DNA of 64,000 nt from Sporothrix humicola. Taxonomy: Eukaryota; Ascomycota; Sordariomycetes; Ophiostomatales; Ophiostomataceae. The stretch is from NCBI GenBank assembly GCA_021396245.1, contig WNYE01000094.1:62001-126000 (forward strand). The letters are read 5' to 3'. This document shows, piece after piece, positions 1 through 10,352 of this stretch. The notes under the pieces are model-generated. The model saw only the letters and a list, made by a program, of their open reading frames with translations. It did no database searches and was not told the origin of the DNA. How positions within the stretch are numbered: position 1 is the stretch's first letter; the number at the start of each line of letters is the position of its first letter. Position numbers and translations under genes: made by a program.

Positions 1-1401
1 GGTCGTAGAGGGTGCGCCGAACGGACTTGGCGATGCGCCACTGGAAGCTGCTGCGGCACCAAACGGACTGGCTGACGTAGTTCCTGCTGCCGCTCCAAAG
101 GGTGAAGTGCCGCCTGTAGTGGCGCCCGCTGCTGCACCAAATGGCGATGGGCCTCCACCGAGCGCTGATGGTTTGCCAAACGCACTTGCACCACCGCCCA
201 GCTGCGAAGGCTGACCGAAAGCGCTGCCGCCGCCGGTTGTCGACGCTGCAAACTTGGAGAACCCGCCGCCAGCGGCTGCCCCAGTCCCTGCCGCCGCGCC
301 GCCACCCAGAGCCGATGGTTGTCCAAAAGCACCGCCACCAGGCTGTCCAAAGGCAGGCGCTGCAGGCTTACCAAAGGCCGAGGTCGTGCCGCCGAGCTGT
401 GACGGCTGTCCAAACGCACCGCCCCCTGGCTGGCCAAACGCTGGCGCCGCCGGTTTGCCAAAAGCTGACGTGGTTCCACCCATGGCTGACGGTTGGCCGA
501 ATGCGCTGGTTGTTGTTGTCGTCGTCCCGCCCATCTGTGTCGGCTGTCCAAACGTCGATCCACCGGCGGGCTGGCCAAAGGCGGGTTTCGCGCCAAAGGG
601 CGAGGTCGTCGAGGGTGCGCCAAACGGATTGGCAGGTGTTGTCGTGGTCGTAGAAGGCTGGCCGAAAGGGTTGGCGGCCGGCTGTGATGGCTGGCCGAAT
701 CCACCGCCAAACGGCGTCGTTGTCTTGGGTTGGCCGCTCCCCCGCTGCTTGCCCTCGTCAAAGACGCCTGGCGAGGGCGTAATCGTGTTTTGCGTGCACT
801 GGTCCAGCCGGTTTGGGTGCTGCTGCTCGGCCTGCAGCACGAATTGCGCCGCGTCGTTGGGGCTCTTGACGGCCGTCTCCATCTGCTGCTGGATTTGCCG
901 GTACAGATTGTCCATGGCCTGGACGGCCGCCTGCGGGTTGCCGGCCGCCTGGGCCTTGTAGTAGTGCAGCCTCAGCTCTTCGAAGGACTGCTCGGTTTGC
1001 GCGCCGCCGAAAAGCTGGCCGGGCGCATTGCGGCCGGGACCGTACGACGAGAACACCCAGGACGGCCGGTCTTCGGTCAAGTCCTTGACAATGTTGGCGG
1101 GCGTGACGCTAAAGGGCGAGGCGGAGGCGGCTGTCATCGTGGAGGAGGAAGGGTTGTTGGTTGCAGAGGAGGAGCCGCCGCTGGGCTGGCCAAAGGCGGC
1201 GAATCGGTTGTTGTTTTGGGACGGGTGTTCGAAGCGACAGCCGTCTGTGAGTGACAAGTGAAGTTAGCAAACGATTGAGACCAAGTGAAATGCGAGTTGA
1301 AAGAAAGCAAACGCAGGATCAAAGGAGCCATGGAAAGGGAATGAGTGGAACGCACCGCCGAAGCGACAATTGCCCTGCAGCCAGAACTTGCACACCACCA
1401 T
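1..1401 (-). CDS. NUP42: NUP42-like CCCH zinc-finger FG nucleoporin (C terminus cut by window edge)
   Basis: Exon 1 is 1401-1356, a 111-bp intron (1355-1245, GTGCGT...CAG, TGCTAAC branch) follows, and exon 2 runs 1244-1 in frame off the left edge; about 430 residues are visible. The spliced N terminus is a CCCH finger (C-x7-C-x5-C-x3-H, starting MVVCKFWLQGNC and ending CRFEHP), and the intron splits it. Then comes a region of about 130 residues with helical character (around residues 80-160), followed by an FG domain with many FGQP, FGKP and PFGA repeats. Family knowledge: Nup42/Rip1 (S. pombe Amo1) sits on the cytoplasmic face of the nuclear pore and helps mRNA export through Gle1/Dbp5; Gle1 binding is by its C-terminal end, which is not in this window. 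The antisense open frame here is a by-product of the Gly/Pro/Phe-rich repeats. Finger plus FG repeats make the family call strong. Confidence 0.87.
314..493 (-). repeat. 90-bp tandem duplication inside the FG domain
   Basis: Two adjacent 90-bp units (314-403 and 404-493) encode almost the same 30 residues, AFGKPAAPAFGQPGGGAFGQ followed by PS and a Gly/Thr linker. Base differences are mostly synonymous, so the duplication is not brand new. Confidence 0.8.
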
Positions 1402-1909
1402 TGTGACTGTGGACAGGGAGATGCGATGGGTGGTGGTGATGCGACTGGGTCCGTGACGTCGTCAAGTCGCAGGTTGAGGAGAAGTTGGTCAACAAAGGAA
1501 ATGACGAGGTTGAAGCCAAAAGGTCAAAAGCAGTCGCTTTCTGTTTTTGGCCGGCAGAAAAGTGCACAGACGCGTTGAAATAAAAGTGGGTCGGTCGAGG
1601 TCGCTCCTGCTGCAAGCTCAATGAGTTCCCGTCGCTCCTTCCTGCAGGAGCATCACAGCTCACTCGCAGGGGCAGGAACAACAGCTACAACAGCCCCTGA
1701 GCTCTCGATAGCTTCGTGCAACCCAAACAAAACAACAAAATCAATAGGCCGGATTTGACCGTCTACAATTGCCTACAGAATGTGGGTTTTCGCCTTTATT
1801 TGACTATCTTTGACTATTTACATTCAGGCTAACTATTGACAGGTCTCCTTGACTACTGTGTACATTGGTCCAACGCTGACCCGATCGACCAGCTACGCAC
1901 CCTCGCACT
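1402..1909. other. Intergenic: NUP42 5' flank and GH5 3' flank
   Basis: About 500 bp without a supportable gene. It should hold the NUP42 promoter and the 3' end of the GH5 gene. A short antisense open frame at 1319-1681 has no recognisable content. Confidence 0.6.
1795..1800 (-). terminator. Candidate poly(A) signal of the GH5 gene
   Basis: AATAAA on the minus strand, about 110 bp past the GH5 stop codon. Confidence 0.4.
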
Positions 1910-3199
1910 TTACGACAACGTCGCCTTGATCATGGGCTCGAGCTGCTCCTTGACATAATTGGGGTTGCGCCAGGCGCTCCAGTCGTGGTTGAACAGGCCC
2001 CACGTCTCGTCAAAGTCCTGCTTGCCCGAGCGGATGTAGTAGCTGCCCGACAGCACCCAGATCGTCCACCCGGCCTTGAGGTTCGGCAGGAACTTGGCCA
2101 GGCACGTGGCATAGACGCCCTTGTACGTCGAGGCGTCCATCATGAAGCCAAACTCGGTCATTGTCACGGGAATCTGGAGGCTGCTGCCGGGCGACATGGC
2201 CGAGAAGCCGGCATTGTTGAGCCCGCTCTCCATGCTGCTGCAGGACGTGGCGCTGTTTTGGTAGTTGTGCAGCTCCAGGACGACCTTGTTGCTGTACCCG
2301 GAGAAGACGGAGAGGGAAAACTTTTCGGAGCCGGGCGACAACGCCGAACCCTTGGTGACGGCCGACAGGTCCGTGTCGTAGCCCAGGCCTGACAAAAAGA
2401 TCAAGACGTCCGGGTTGGCCGCGTGGATGGCGTCGGCGCCCTGGCGCACATACTTGTACCACCCTTGCCAGTTGTACGTCTTTTTCGCGGCAGCCGCAGC
2501 GCTGCCCTTGCCGTCGGGCGACCGCGGCTCGTTGCGCAGCGACATGGACACGAGGTTGGGCCATTTGCCGCCGCCGCCGTGGGAGGCCATGTAGCTGATG
2601 CCGCGCACCCATTTGGCAACGTCAAAGTCCTGGTCGCCCCACCAGGCGTTGCCGTCCGTCGTCGAGCAGCACCACTCGGCCTTGGAGATGTGGTTGTCCA
2701 AGTGGACATAGATGCGCGCCTTGTGCAGAGCGGCAGCGACGGCGTCAAAGACCTGGAGGCGGGTTGTCGACGCTGTGAACGAAGGGTTGTTCTTGATGAT
2801 CTGGGCCAGCACCTTGGGGCCGTTGGTCGCGCCAAGCGCCTGCTTGAGAGCGGCCTCAATGGTAATGTCCTTGCCGCCATTGTCATAGATCTCGTCAATC
2901 ATTTGGATGGCGTAGGTCAGGCGCACGGCGTTCATGCCGATGCCCTTGATCTTGTCGACAATGGTCTCGATGCTCTGGAACTGCAGGCCCTCGGGCAGCA
3001 TCGTGTCGGCGGCACCGGGCCAGTTGGCGCCGGCATAGGTGACGTTGTTGCCGGAGGCATCATGAATCCAGCGGCCGGACGTGACGAGAGGGCCGTTTGG
3101 CCATGGAGCGTCGGCGGCGGTGGTGTCAGCAGACAAGACGAATGGGTTGGCGATGGCGATGGCAGCAAAGCCGACGAGGCTAGTAAGACGGCGCATCAT
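1910..3199 (-). CDS. Secreted glycoside hydrolase family 5 (cellulase-type)
   Basis: A 429-residue single-exon protein. Residues 1-24 form a typical signal peptide (basic start, hydrophobic core, Ala before the likely cut). GH5 features: acid/base Glu224 in LRNEP, nucleophile Glu349 in TEFGF, His170 in LDNH and His311 in HNY, all at the spacing expected for a TIM-barrel clan GH-A enzyme. No cellulose-binding module or membrane segment is seen. Family members cleave beta-1,4-glucan, mannan or related beta-linkages; the subfamily and substrate cannot be set by reading, and endoglucanase is the most conservative guess. It precedes the cytosolic-type GH3 gene on the same strand by about 545 bp. 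The leader directly before the ATG is a trinucleotide repeat. Confidence 0.85.
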   Translation of the reverse strand: MMRRLTSLVGFAAIAIANPFVLSADTTAADAPWPNGPLVTSGRWIHDASGNNVTYAGANWPGAADTMLPEGLQFQSIETIVDKIKGIGMNAVRLTYAIQMIDEIYDNGGKDITIEAALKQALGATNGPKVLAQIIKNNPSFTASTTRLQVFDAVAAALHKARIYVHLDNHISKAEWCCSTTDGNAWWGDQDFDVAKWVRGISYMASHGGGGKWPNLVSMSLRNEPRSPDGKGSAAAAAKKTYNWQGWYKYVRQGADAIHAANPDVLIFLSGLGYDTDLSAVTKGSALSPGSEKFSLSVFSGYSNKVVLELHNYQNSATSCSSMESGLNNAGFSAMSPGSSLQIPVTMTEFGFMMDASTYKGVYATCLAKFLPNLKAGWTIWVLSGSYYIRSGKQDFDETWGLFNHDWSAWRNPNYVKEQLEPMIKATLS

Positions 3200-3744
3200 A
3201 GTGGCGGTGGTGATGACGACGACAACGACGACGAAGACGATGATAATGATGATGAAACTGCCAACAAAGGACAGGATGCAGGATGAGGGGAAGTATCACA
3301 AGCAGATATTGACCGCTGATGGACTATCGTCAAAGTCGATGATGACTTTGGTTCACACTGTGTACATGCATCGACAGCGCCATCTGTGACTACTTCACTA
3401 CTACCACCGAGGCAGCGCCATCTCTCTCCGCTCGGTTTAAGCCGGCCAAATTGCCAAGCGGTGCAATTTTGGTCAAATTTGACGAGTTCTGGTGGCCCGT
3501 TGTCTGGGAGAATGGCAAATGGGAACGGTTTACGCAATTAATACAGTCGTTTATCACCAAACAACGGCATCGATATTAAAGAATCGGGAAGTGAGGCCGG
3601 GAGCCGTCCCATTCCGGGTATTCACGTGCTGACATAATGCACCATAACGATCGGTTACGACAGGCAACTTTAGACGAAACAAACAAACAATTCTATTCAT
3701 CTATGAAATCAGATCATCATTTACGTCCCTTGGCATCCCCAGGT
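3200..3744. other. Intergenic: GH5 promoter and GH3 3' flank
   Basis: Holds the trinucleotide-repeat leader of GH5 (3210-3258) and the 3' flank of the GH3 gene. No gene seen. Confidence 0.6.
3210..3258 (-). repeat. GTC/ATC trinucleotide repeat in the GH5 5' leader
   Basis: A 49-bp run of imperfect GAC/GAT triplets on the plus strand, read as GTC/ATC on the GH5 mRNA, ending about 11 bp before the ATG. Confidence 0.7.
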
Positions 3745-6330
3745 TTAGGCATGGCCGTTGACACCGTTGGTGGCTGCGTCGATATTGCCGTGCAGACCGG
3801 TCCACCAGCGCGACTTTTCGACGGTAAACGTCTGTGACAGAGTGTTGTCGCTGCCGGTGCCGACAATATGGATAGTGTACTCGCCGGCCTCGCTCAACCA
3901 GGCGTCGCGGTTTTCGTCCCAGAAGCTCGTGGCAAGTGCCAAGGAAATCGGGTTGAGCGTCACAGAACGGGTCTCGCCCGGTGCAAGGGCGGCAACCTTG
4001 TGGAAGCCCTTGAGCTCGCGTGGCGGGCGGCGAACGGAGGATGTCGAGGGCGGCGAGACAAAGACCTGGAGGACCTCGGCGCCGGCACGGTCGCCCGTGT
4101 TGGTGACGCTGACAGACAAGTTGATGGCGGACGACTTGACGCTGCCTTCTGACACGCTTAGTGACAGATCCTTGGAGGCGAAGCTGGTGTACGACAGGCC
4201 GTGGCCGAAGCGGAAGAGCGGTGCGGCGCCGACAGCGTCATAGTAGCGGTAGCCGACATAGACGTCCTCGCCGTACAGGACGCGGCCGCCCTCGGAGCGG
4301 TAGTTGAGGAAGCTGGGGTTCTGCTGGAGCGTGACGGGGAAACTGAGAGGCAGCTTGGCGGCCGGGTTGACATCGCCAAAGAGGACATCGGCAATACCGT
4401 TTCCGGCCTCGTTGCCGCCGTACCATGCCTGCAGCAGACCCTTGGCCTGCGAGGCCCAGGGCATGGTGACGGGCGTGCCGCTCTGGACGACAACGACGGC
4501 GTCGGGGCGGGCGGCCAGAACGCGCGTCACAAGGTCGTCGGTGCCAGCCGGCAGGTCCATGTGCGGGCGGTCAAAGCCCTCGCTCTCCCAGTCGCCGTTG
4601 AGGCCGACGCAGACGACCACCTGGTCAAACTGGGCCGTGTCCGACGCAAGCTTGACGGCCTCTTCGATGCCTTGGGCGGGGTCGATGCGCTTGGCCCCGC
4701 CGAGACGCAGGCCGCCGGGGCCAAAGGAGACGACGTTTTCGACCTTGAGCGACGACGTCGGGGCGGTGCCATAGTCGACGTGGATCTTGTAGGCCTGGCC
4801 TGCATTGAGCGAGATGGAGCCGCGCTCTTCGGGGGTGCCGATGCCAAAGAAGGACGTGCCCTGGCGCTGCTTGGTCTTGTTGTCGACGACGAGCTGGCCG
4901 TCGACGTACAGCAGACCCGTGCCGGCGACGGTCAGGCCGAAATCGTACACGGCCGTCTCCTCGGGCGTGAACGTGCCGTCCATGGTGACATAGTAGGTGT
5001 CGCCCTTGACGGCCGGGTGCATGTAGTCCATGAGGAAGGCAGAGCTGCTGGTCATGTGCAGCTCATCGACGGCCTTGCGGTCCTTGTTTTGCTCGAGGGA
5101 CTCGGTGTAGACGCGGAAGGTGTAGCCGACCTTGCCGTCGTCGGTGCGGAGGTGCTCGCCCAGCAACGGCAGCTCCTTGTGGCCGTAGGCGCCCTGGGTG
5201 AAGGACACCAAGTCGGGCGAAGTTGCCTTGCTGCGAATACCCTGCAGGGGCGTCGTGGTGTAGTAGGCGGGCAGCGCGGCCGAGCCGCCGCCGCAGTAGG
5301 TGGCCGTGTTGGCGTTGGGGCCGAGCACGAGCGTGCGCTTGGTGGGGGAGAGGGGGAGAATAGAGGACTCGTTCTTGAGGAGGACGACCGACTCGGCGGC
5401 GGCGCGTCGCAGGAGGGCGCTGGTCTCGGGGGTGTTGCGCATCGTCTCGGGCGCCATCTCGGGGACGCCCGACTTGAGAGTGGCGTTGACCATCTTGAGC
5501 ACGCTGCGCACGCGCTCGTCAATGGTAAACTCCTTAACCTTGTTGGAAGTGATGGCGTGGATGAGGGCGGGGCCGCGGAACTGCGACATGCCGGGCATTT
5601 CGAGGTCGAGGCCGGCATTGACGGCCTCGCTGACCGAGTACGTGCCGAACCAGTCGCTCACAATGAGGCCTTCGTAGCCCCACTCTTTGCGGACAATGTC
5701 CTGCAGCAGGCGCGGGTGCTCGCTCGCGTGGGTGCCGTTGAGCTTGTTGTACGACGTCATGAGGCAGCCCGGCTTGGACTGGCCGAGGGCGAGCTGGAAG
5801 GGCAGCAGATAAATTTCGCGGAGGGCACGCTCCGTCACAATCGCGTTGACGGCCACCCGCGCGTGCTCCTGGTCGTTGCACACCAGGTGCTTGGGCGTCG
5901 CCAGGATGCCCTGGGATTGGACGCCCTCGCAGTACTGCGCGGCCAGCGTGCCCGACAAAACCGGATCTTCCGAGAACGACTCGAACCCGCGGCCGCCCAG
6001 CGGACCGCGCTGGATGTTGATCGTGGGGCCGAGCAGGACGTGTGCGCCTTTGGCCTTGCTCTCTTCCCCCAAAAGCTGGCCGAGCTCACGGATCAGCTCT
6101 TTATCGAAAGTGGCGCCCAAGGCCGTCTCGCACGGCAAGCACGCCGCCGGAATGCCATTGAAGAACCGCGTCCCGCGCACGCCGTTGGGCCCGTCCGACA
6201 TGCGGATCGACGGCACGCCCAGCCGCGGCACCGCCTTGGTGTGCCAGCCGTCAATGCCCCGCAGCAGCGCGACCTTTTCGTCGAGAGACAGCTGCTCGAG
6301 GACGGCGTCGATGTTGAGTTCAGACTTCAT
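3745..6330 (-). CDS. Glycoside hydrolase family 3 beta-glucosidase with PA14 insert, no signal peptide
   Basis: An 861-residue single-exon protein. The N-terminal GH3 barrel (about 1-300) carries SDGPNG, KH and the nucleophile Asp226 in GLIVSDWFGT. The alpha/beta sandwich is interrupted by a PA14 domain (about 400-525, with TAVYDFGLTVAGTGLLYVDG). An acid/base candidate is Glu584 in DWESEGFD, and a fibronectin III-like domain closes the protein (about 720-840). The N terminus is hydrophilic, so the enzyme should be cytosolic, unlike secreted GH3 enzymes. Family role: release of glucose from cellobiose and other beta-glucosides; fungal GH3-PA14 enzymes without signal peptide are a known class. 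With the transporter at 12.4 kb this suggests intracellular hydrolysis of imported oligosaccharides. An equally long antisense frame inside it is a codon-bias shadow. Confidence 0.92.
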   Translation of the reverse strand: MKSELNIDAVLEQLSLDEKVALLRGIDGWHTKAVPRLGVPSIRMSDGPNGVRGTRFFNGIPAACLPCETALGATFDKELIRELGQLLGEESKAKGAHVLLGPTINIQRGPLGGRGFESFSEDPVLSGTLAAQYCEGVQSQGILATPKHLVCNDQEHARVAVNAIVTERALREIYLLPFQLALGQSKPGCLMTSYNKLNGTHASEHPRLLQDIVRKEWGYEGLIVSDWFGTYSVSEAVNAGLDLEMPGMSQFRGPALIHAITSNKVKEFTIDERVRSVLKMVNATLKSGVPEMAPETMRNTPETSALLRRAAAESVVLLKNESSILPLSPTKRTLVLGPNANTATYCGGGSAALPAYYTTTPLQGIRSKATSPDLVSFTQGAYGHKELPLLGEHLRTDDGKVGYTFRVYTESLEQNKDRKAVDELHMTSSSAFLMDYMHPAVKGDTYYVTMDGTFTPEETAVYDFGLTVAGTGLLYVDGQLVVDNKTKQRQGTSFFGIGTPEERGSISLNAGQAYKIHVDYGTAPTSSLKVENVVSFGPGGLRLGGAKRIDPAQGIEEAVKLASDTAQFDQVVVCVGLNGDWESEGFDRPHMDLPAGTDDLVTRVLAARPDAVVVVQSGTPVTMPWASQAKGLLQAWYGGNEAGNGIADVLFGDVNPAAKLPLSFPVTLQQNPSFLNYRSEGGRVLYGEDVYVGYRYYDAVGAAPLFRFGHGLSYTSFASKDLSLSVSEGSVKSSAINLSVSVTNTGDRAGAEVLQVFVSPPSTSSVRRPPRELKGFHKVAALAPGETRSVTLNPISLALATSFWDENRDAWLSEAGEYTIHIVGTGSDNTLSQTFTVEKSRWWTGLHGNIDAATNGVNGHA

Positions 6331-7949
6331 CTTGGTGTGTGGTAGTGACGATGAGGGGTTGTTGACGGAAGGAACAAAAAGAAAGAGAAGGGAGCTGAAT
6401 GAGCTCGCTCAAATATAATCGATAAGTCAAGTCCCCCACGAGCAACGTCACTTACACGTTGCTTGGCGCGTCGTTTGAGCTGCCCCGTGATTTTTCCGAT
6501 GTTCTGCCGAGGCGAAGCTATGTTCTCAGGTTCTCCAGTCTTTTGGGGGAGGAAGTGGATATGAATGGCAGAAGCTGGCAGGTGGCAGACAATGGAAGAA
6601 CTCTGGCAATACCCAGGCAATAAACAACAAGGTACAAGATGTTCGACTACAAGAGCTCACGTTACGACAGCTTTATCTACAACTCTGCGTGAACCCGCTT
6701 AAACGCGGTTTCCTGCCCGGCGATCCGTTAGTGGCAACAAAGCTGGCGGAAGACAGGAGATGCTATTACTTGGCTAAGCTTTGGGTGAGCTACTGTGTAC
6801 TATTTGGGGACGAAAGAACAGAGGGACAGAAAAAGGAAGGAGATATCAAGACTATGTAAGAAAATGGGAGAATTGGTGGGTTATTGTGGGTAGGTTTCGA
6901 GGATATATTTGGAGAAAGAGAACGGCAAGTTTGGCGGCCAATTGACCACAAAATGGCCACAGAAAGGCTACAAAATTATGTGCACAAGACACACGATTTG
7001 GAAACTTTTTTGAGCTCTTTCTCTGTCCCACGCGGAGAATCTCGACGGAGTTTCTGTGCGAGCAACATCCCACCAAGAAAGTGCACAGTAAACCAAATCC
7101 CTTACGCATGCGGAGTATCGGGTAAACACCGGCTTCCCTTTAATGCACCGCCTAGCCACAGAAATCGGTCCTTTGTGAGGGGAACCTGCACGAAATATGT
7201 CCGCAATTCCGCGAAACAGACTACCGTCAAGGTTACGGCGACTAAGTCCGTCATTCCGCGGGCGGGCCAAGTTCGATGTCAACAACACAATATATTTGAT
7301 TTCAACTCAACTCCACGAACTACCGATCGGCAGCCATGCAAACAACACGCGACAGAACACGACCAAGACACCACGCTGTAAAAAACAGACAGATATAAAA
7401 GACAGAATAAAGAATGTGGGGAACTGTGGGGAGACTTTGACAAGCTGAAGACCCTTCATGATGAAAACTTCACGCAAGAATACGTGTATATACGAGTATT
7501 CGATGGACGGGATACGAAAAGTGCAAATATGTGATCACGGCCGGGTGACAACCGGGTCACAGCGAAAAGGCCGGCATAGAACCGCCAGTATGGCCGATGG
7601 TAACCCAACACCCAGGCATCATAGACAAGCTCATCTCGTAACATCGGGGCGTGCATTATCTGCAAGTTGTGCTGCTACACTCCGCGTCAATGCAGCCTTG
7701 TCTAAATCTAGATGGACCCTGGATCATCACATTCAACAGTCAAGTCTAGACTATGTCGACAGATGGAAGAAACTCGTCAAGAATTGACCAAGACGCCGTC
7801 TTGATCACATGCGTATTATAGAAGGTCATGTCAAAAGTGAATTTGTACAATTGATGTGAATAATATACAACGAATCAGATGTGAATCAGGTATGGATCAG
7901 GTACAATTTTGTGCAGCCTTGTGCCTCGTAAATTTGATTATCTGTGCCG
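6331..7949. other. Intergenic: GH3 promoter and regulator 3' flank
   Basis: About 1.6 kb, more AT-rich than the genes. Open frames here (up to 165 codons) lack family signatures and the local GC-rich codon pattern. A TATA-like TTATATTTG lies on the minus strand about 85 bp before the GH3 ATG. A CGG-N5-CGG element lies at 7111-7121. Confidence 0.55.
7111..7121. promoter_or_regulatory. CGG-N5-CGG element (copy 1)
   Basis: CGGAGTATCGG, a direct repeat of the CGG half-site used by Zn2Cys6 factors, about 780 bp before the GH3 start. The same 13-base core (with flanking G on each side) recurs upstream of the regulator gene. Inference only. Confidence 0.35.
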
Positions 7950-10352
7950 TCACGCCGACCGCATCGGCGACGTCCGCAACAGCGTCTCCACCGCCGTCAG
8001 CATCGCCTGCACGTCCGACGACTCGTCCTGCCACAGCCGCAGCATGTCCGCCACATCGGCCACGCGCTCGTCCCAGCCGGCCGGCAGACAATGCTCCTGG
8101 CCAGACTGTGCAGCCAAGGACGGACATCTCGCCACGGCCAGCAAGACCAGCGCACTCCGGGTGCTCGACCGCAGCATCAGCCAAGTCCCGTGGTGCCTAT
8201 GTTTAAAACCCTGGCGGCTCTGGCGGATGCGGTCGACACAGACCCTCAGGCCTTTCTGGAGGAAGGAGGAGACGTGGTGGCGACCGGCCGCGGTATACGA
8301 CGAGCCGCCCGTGCGCCCATGCACGGCGTCGACGACGAATGGCCAGTACATGATCTCCTGGCAGTCGAGCAAGTGTCCATTCAGGACAAACCGAAAGGCC
8401 TCGTTTTGCTCGCGGCCGTGGTTGCGGATGGTGGTATTGTCTTCGTCTCGCCCGTTCAGATCCAGAGTCAAAGTGGCCGACAGCTCCAGGGGCGGCGGCA
8501 GCGACCTGAGCCAGGCGTGGATCTGCTCTTCAAAGTCGAGAATGTACTCAATGTTGCTCTCCTTGGTGGCCTGCTTGTCGGATTTGTACAAATGGCTCAG
8601 GATGCGGTTCTTCAGCCGTGTCAGGGCAATTTCGGCGAGGTAAAAGTACCAGGCGGTCTCGTCTCGTGCTTTCAGCGCGTCGGGCGGCGAGGGAAAAAAG
8701 GTCGGATACGTCAAGTCCCACACGTCCTTCTGGGAAGGGTTCAGCTCCAGCCGCAATTCGAGCTCCGACTTGTAGCACGCCCAGTAGATGCGCCGTTTCG
8801 GGTTCGAGCCGTCTTCGCCTCCGCCGCCCGGCGTCGACTCGGTCGCCGGCGACGTTGCCGGCACAGCACCATCGTCCGGCACCAGAAACCCTTGGCAGCA
8901 CGCCAGCGCCTGCACAAACATCTTCCACGCCTCGACGGGCCGTAGCGTCGTCATGAGGTAGACGCCCGCCAGAAAGAAGCACTGCGCGTCAATGACACCG
9001 CTGCGGCACAGCAGCATGCCCATCCGCTTTTGTGCAGCGAAGAAATAGGTTTCGGCCTTGTGGAAGCTGGCCGACTGCCGGAACTCGGAGGGCAGGGCTA
9101 CCTCGCCGGCGTAGTCGCGCCCAAACATTGTGCACACCGTGCCGAGGGCATATATCAGGAGCGTCAGGCAAGAGATAGCATCCCACCCGATGCCCTGGAA
9201 CCGGATCATCTTGACGTAGTCCTGGACGTCCTCCTCCTCGAGGATGGGGTTGAAAACGTGCACGTTGTCAAAGAAGCTGCGCAGGACAGCGTCTGCGGCC
9301 GGCAAGTCGAGATCGATGGCGCCTCGCCAGCCCCCGTTTGAATTTGCTCCATTCGTTTCCGGCGACGCTCCGTCGTCTCGCCTTGGCGACGGGAACATGC
9401 GTGTGTTGAAGCCTTCGTCTTTGAGCGGGGCCCACTGCAGGACAGCGTCGATGCTCACTTGCGGCCGCTTCTCGCGCGACCACACGTCGACGGCGTAGCT
9501 GTGGTCACTCTGAGCTTGCGAGGCGGCCGAAGCAGGGCTGCATGCGTCGATGCTGCGTCGTGTGCCGTTTGAGGTGGCGTTGGTCGTTGTCAGTGGCATG
9601 GAAGCCGCTACGACCGCTGCCGCCGCCGCCGCGTCCGTCTTGCTCTCCCGAAACAGCCGCTCCAGCTCGTCCAACCTATTCAAAATCGTCAGGCTGGCCG
9701 GGTCAAACGTCGAGTGGTCCGCCTCCCTGTACGAGCAGTCGGCACCCAGCCGGACACACGCGGCACATGCCGGGCGCGCATTGTCGCACTTTGTTCGCCG
9801 AAACCGGCACGTCAGGCACGCCTGGGTGGCGCGCTTGCGCGGGTACGTAGCCGCCGCCCGGGGCAACTTTCTTTTGGCAGGCGCAGGAGCAGAAGCAGTC
9901 TTTGGATCGCCATTACCATGGCCATTTGTCGACGCCGTCGGGCTGGGCGACGAGGACATCTGCGGGGCGCGCATGGCGGACGAGACGGGCAGCGGCAAAA
10001 GGGAAGGTGGGCTTGTAGAAGTCGCGTGAGGAGCTGATACCGCCGCACTGACAGATGTCCCTGCTGGATAAGACAAGACCGGGTCGGAAACGACCGGCGC
10101 ATAGCCGTGCGCGTGGCCACTGTAGTACGCGATGGGACTTGTCGATTGGTGAGAGTGAGAGTGGGTTTGTTGGTGTTGGTGTTGGTGCGGACTATGGGAC
10201 GTATGGGACGTATGGGAATGCGGACTGGTGGAATGGTGACTGTGTCTAAGACTGTGGCTCAGATTGTGAGAAAGCGCATGTCCATTGACATTGACAGCTC
10301 CATGACTTTGGCCGTGAGCATCCACTGTGCCGGGGCTCGTATACGACGACAT
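7950..10352 (-). CDS. Zn2Cys6 fungal transcription factor
   Basis: An 800-residue single-exon protein. The first 170 residues are low complexity with a marked Ser/His/Thr-rich stretch (about 15-75). The zinc cluster is C179-C206 (C-x2-C-x6-C-x6-C-x2-C-x6-C), preceded by a basic stretch KRKLPRAA and PRKRA. From about residue 330 to 600 lies a helical middle-homology region of the fungal-specific factor type, with segments such as FFDNVHVFNPILEEEDVQDY and the RIYWACYKSELELRLELN stretch. It is a nuclear regulator; no specific ortholog is recognised. Its position between GH3 and a sugar transporter makes a pathway-specific activator plausible, which is inference. Confidence 0.9.
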   Translation of the reverse strand: MSSYTSPGTVDAHGQSHGAVNVNGHALSHNLSHSLRHSHHSTSPHSHTSHTSHSPHQHQHQQTHSHSHQSTSPIAYYSGHAHGYAPVVSDPVLSYPAGTSVSAAVSAPHATSTSPPSLLPLPVSSAMRAPQMSSSPSPTASTNGHGNGDPKTASAPAPAKRKLPRAAATYPRKRATQACLTCRFRRTKCDNARPACAACVRLGADCSYREADHSTFDPASLTILNRLDELERLFRESKTDAAAAAAVVAASMPLTTTNATSNGTRRSIDACSPASAASQAQSDHSYAVDVWSREKRPQVSIDAVLQWAPLKDEGFNTRMFPSPRRDDGASPETNGANSNGGWRGAIDLDLPAADAVLRSFFDNVHVFNPILEEEDVQDYVKMIRFQGIGWDAISCLTLLIYALGTVCTMFGRDYAGEVALPSEFRQSASFHKAETYFFAAQKRMGMLLCRSGVIDAQCFFLAGVYLMTTLRPVEAWKMFVQALACCQGFLVPDDGAVPATSPATESTPGGGGEDGSNPKRRIYWACYKSELELRLELNPSQKDVWDLTYPTFFPSPPDALKARDETAWYFYLAEIALTRLKNRILSHLYKSDKQATKESNIEYILDFEEQIHAWLRSLPPPLELSATLTLDLNGRDEDNTTIRNHGREQNEAFRFVLNGHLLDCQEIMYWPFVVDAVHGRTGGSSYTAAGRHHVSSFLQKGLRVCVDRIRQSRQGFKHRHHGTWLMLRSSTRSALVLLAVARCPSLAAQSGQEHCLPAGWDERVADVADMLRLWQDESSDVQAMLTAVETLLRTSPMRSA

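Noticed and set aside
254..961. Plus-strand 235-codon frame rich in PKA/PNA repeats
   Set aside because: It is the antisense of the FG-repeat nucleoporin; the minus strand gives a coherent zinc finger plus FG domain.
4201..6345. 714-codon plus-strand frame
   Set aside because: Antisense shadow of the GH3 gene caused by GC-rich third positions.
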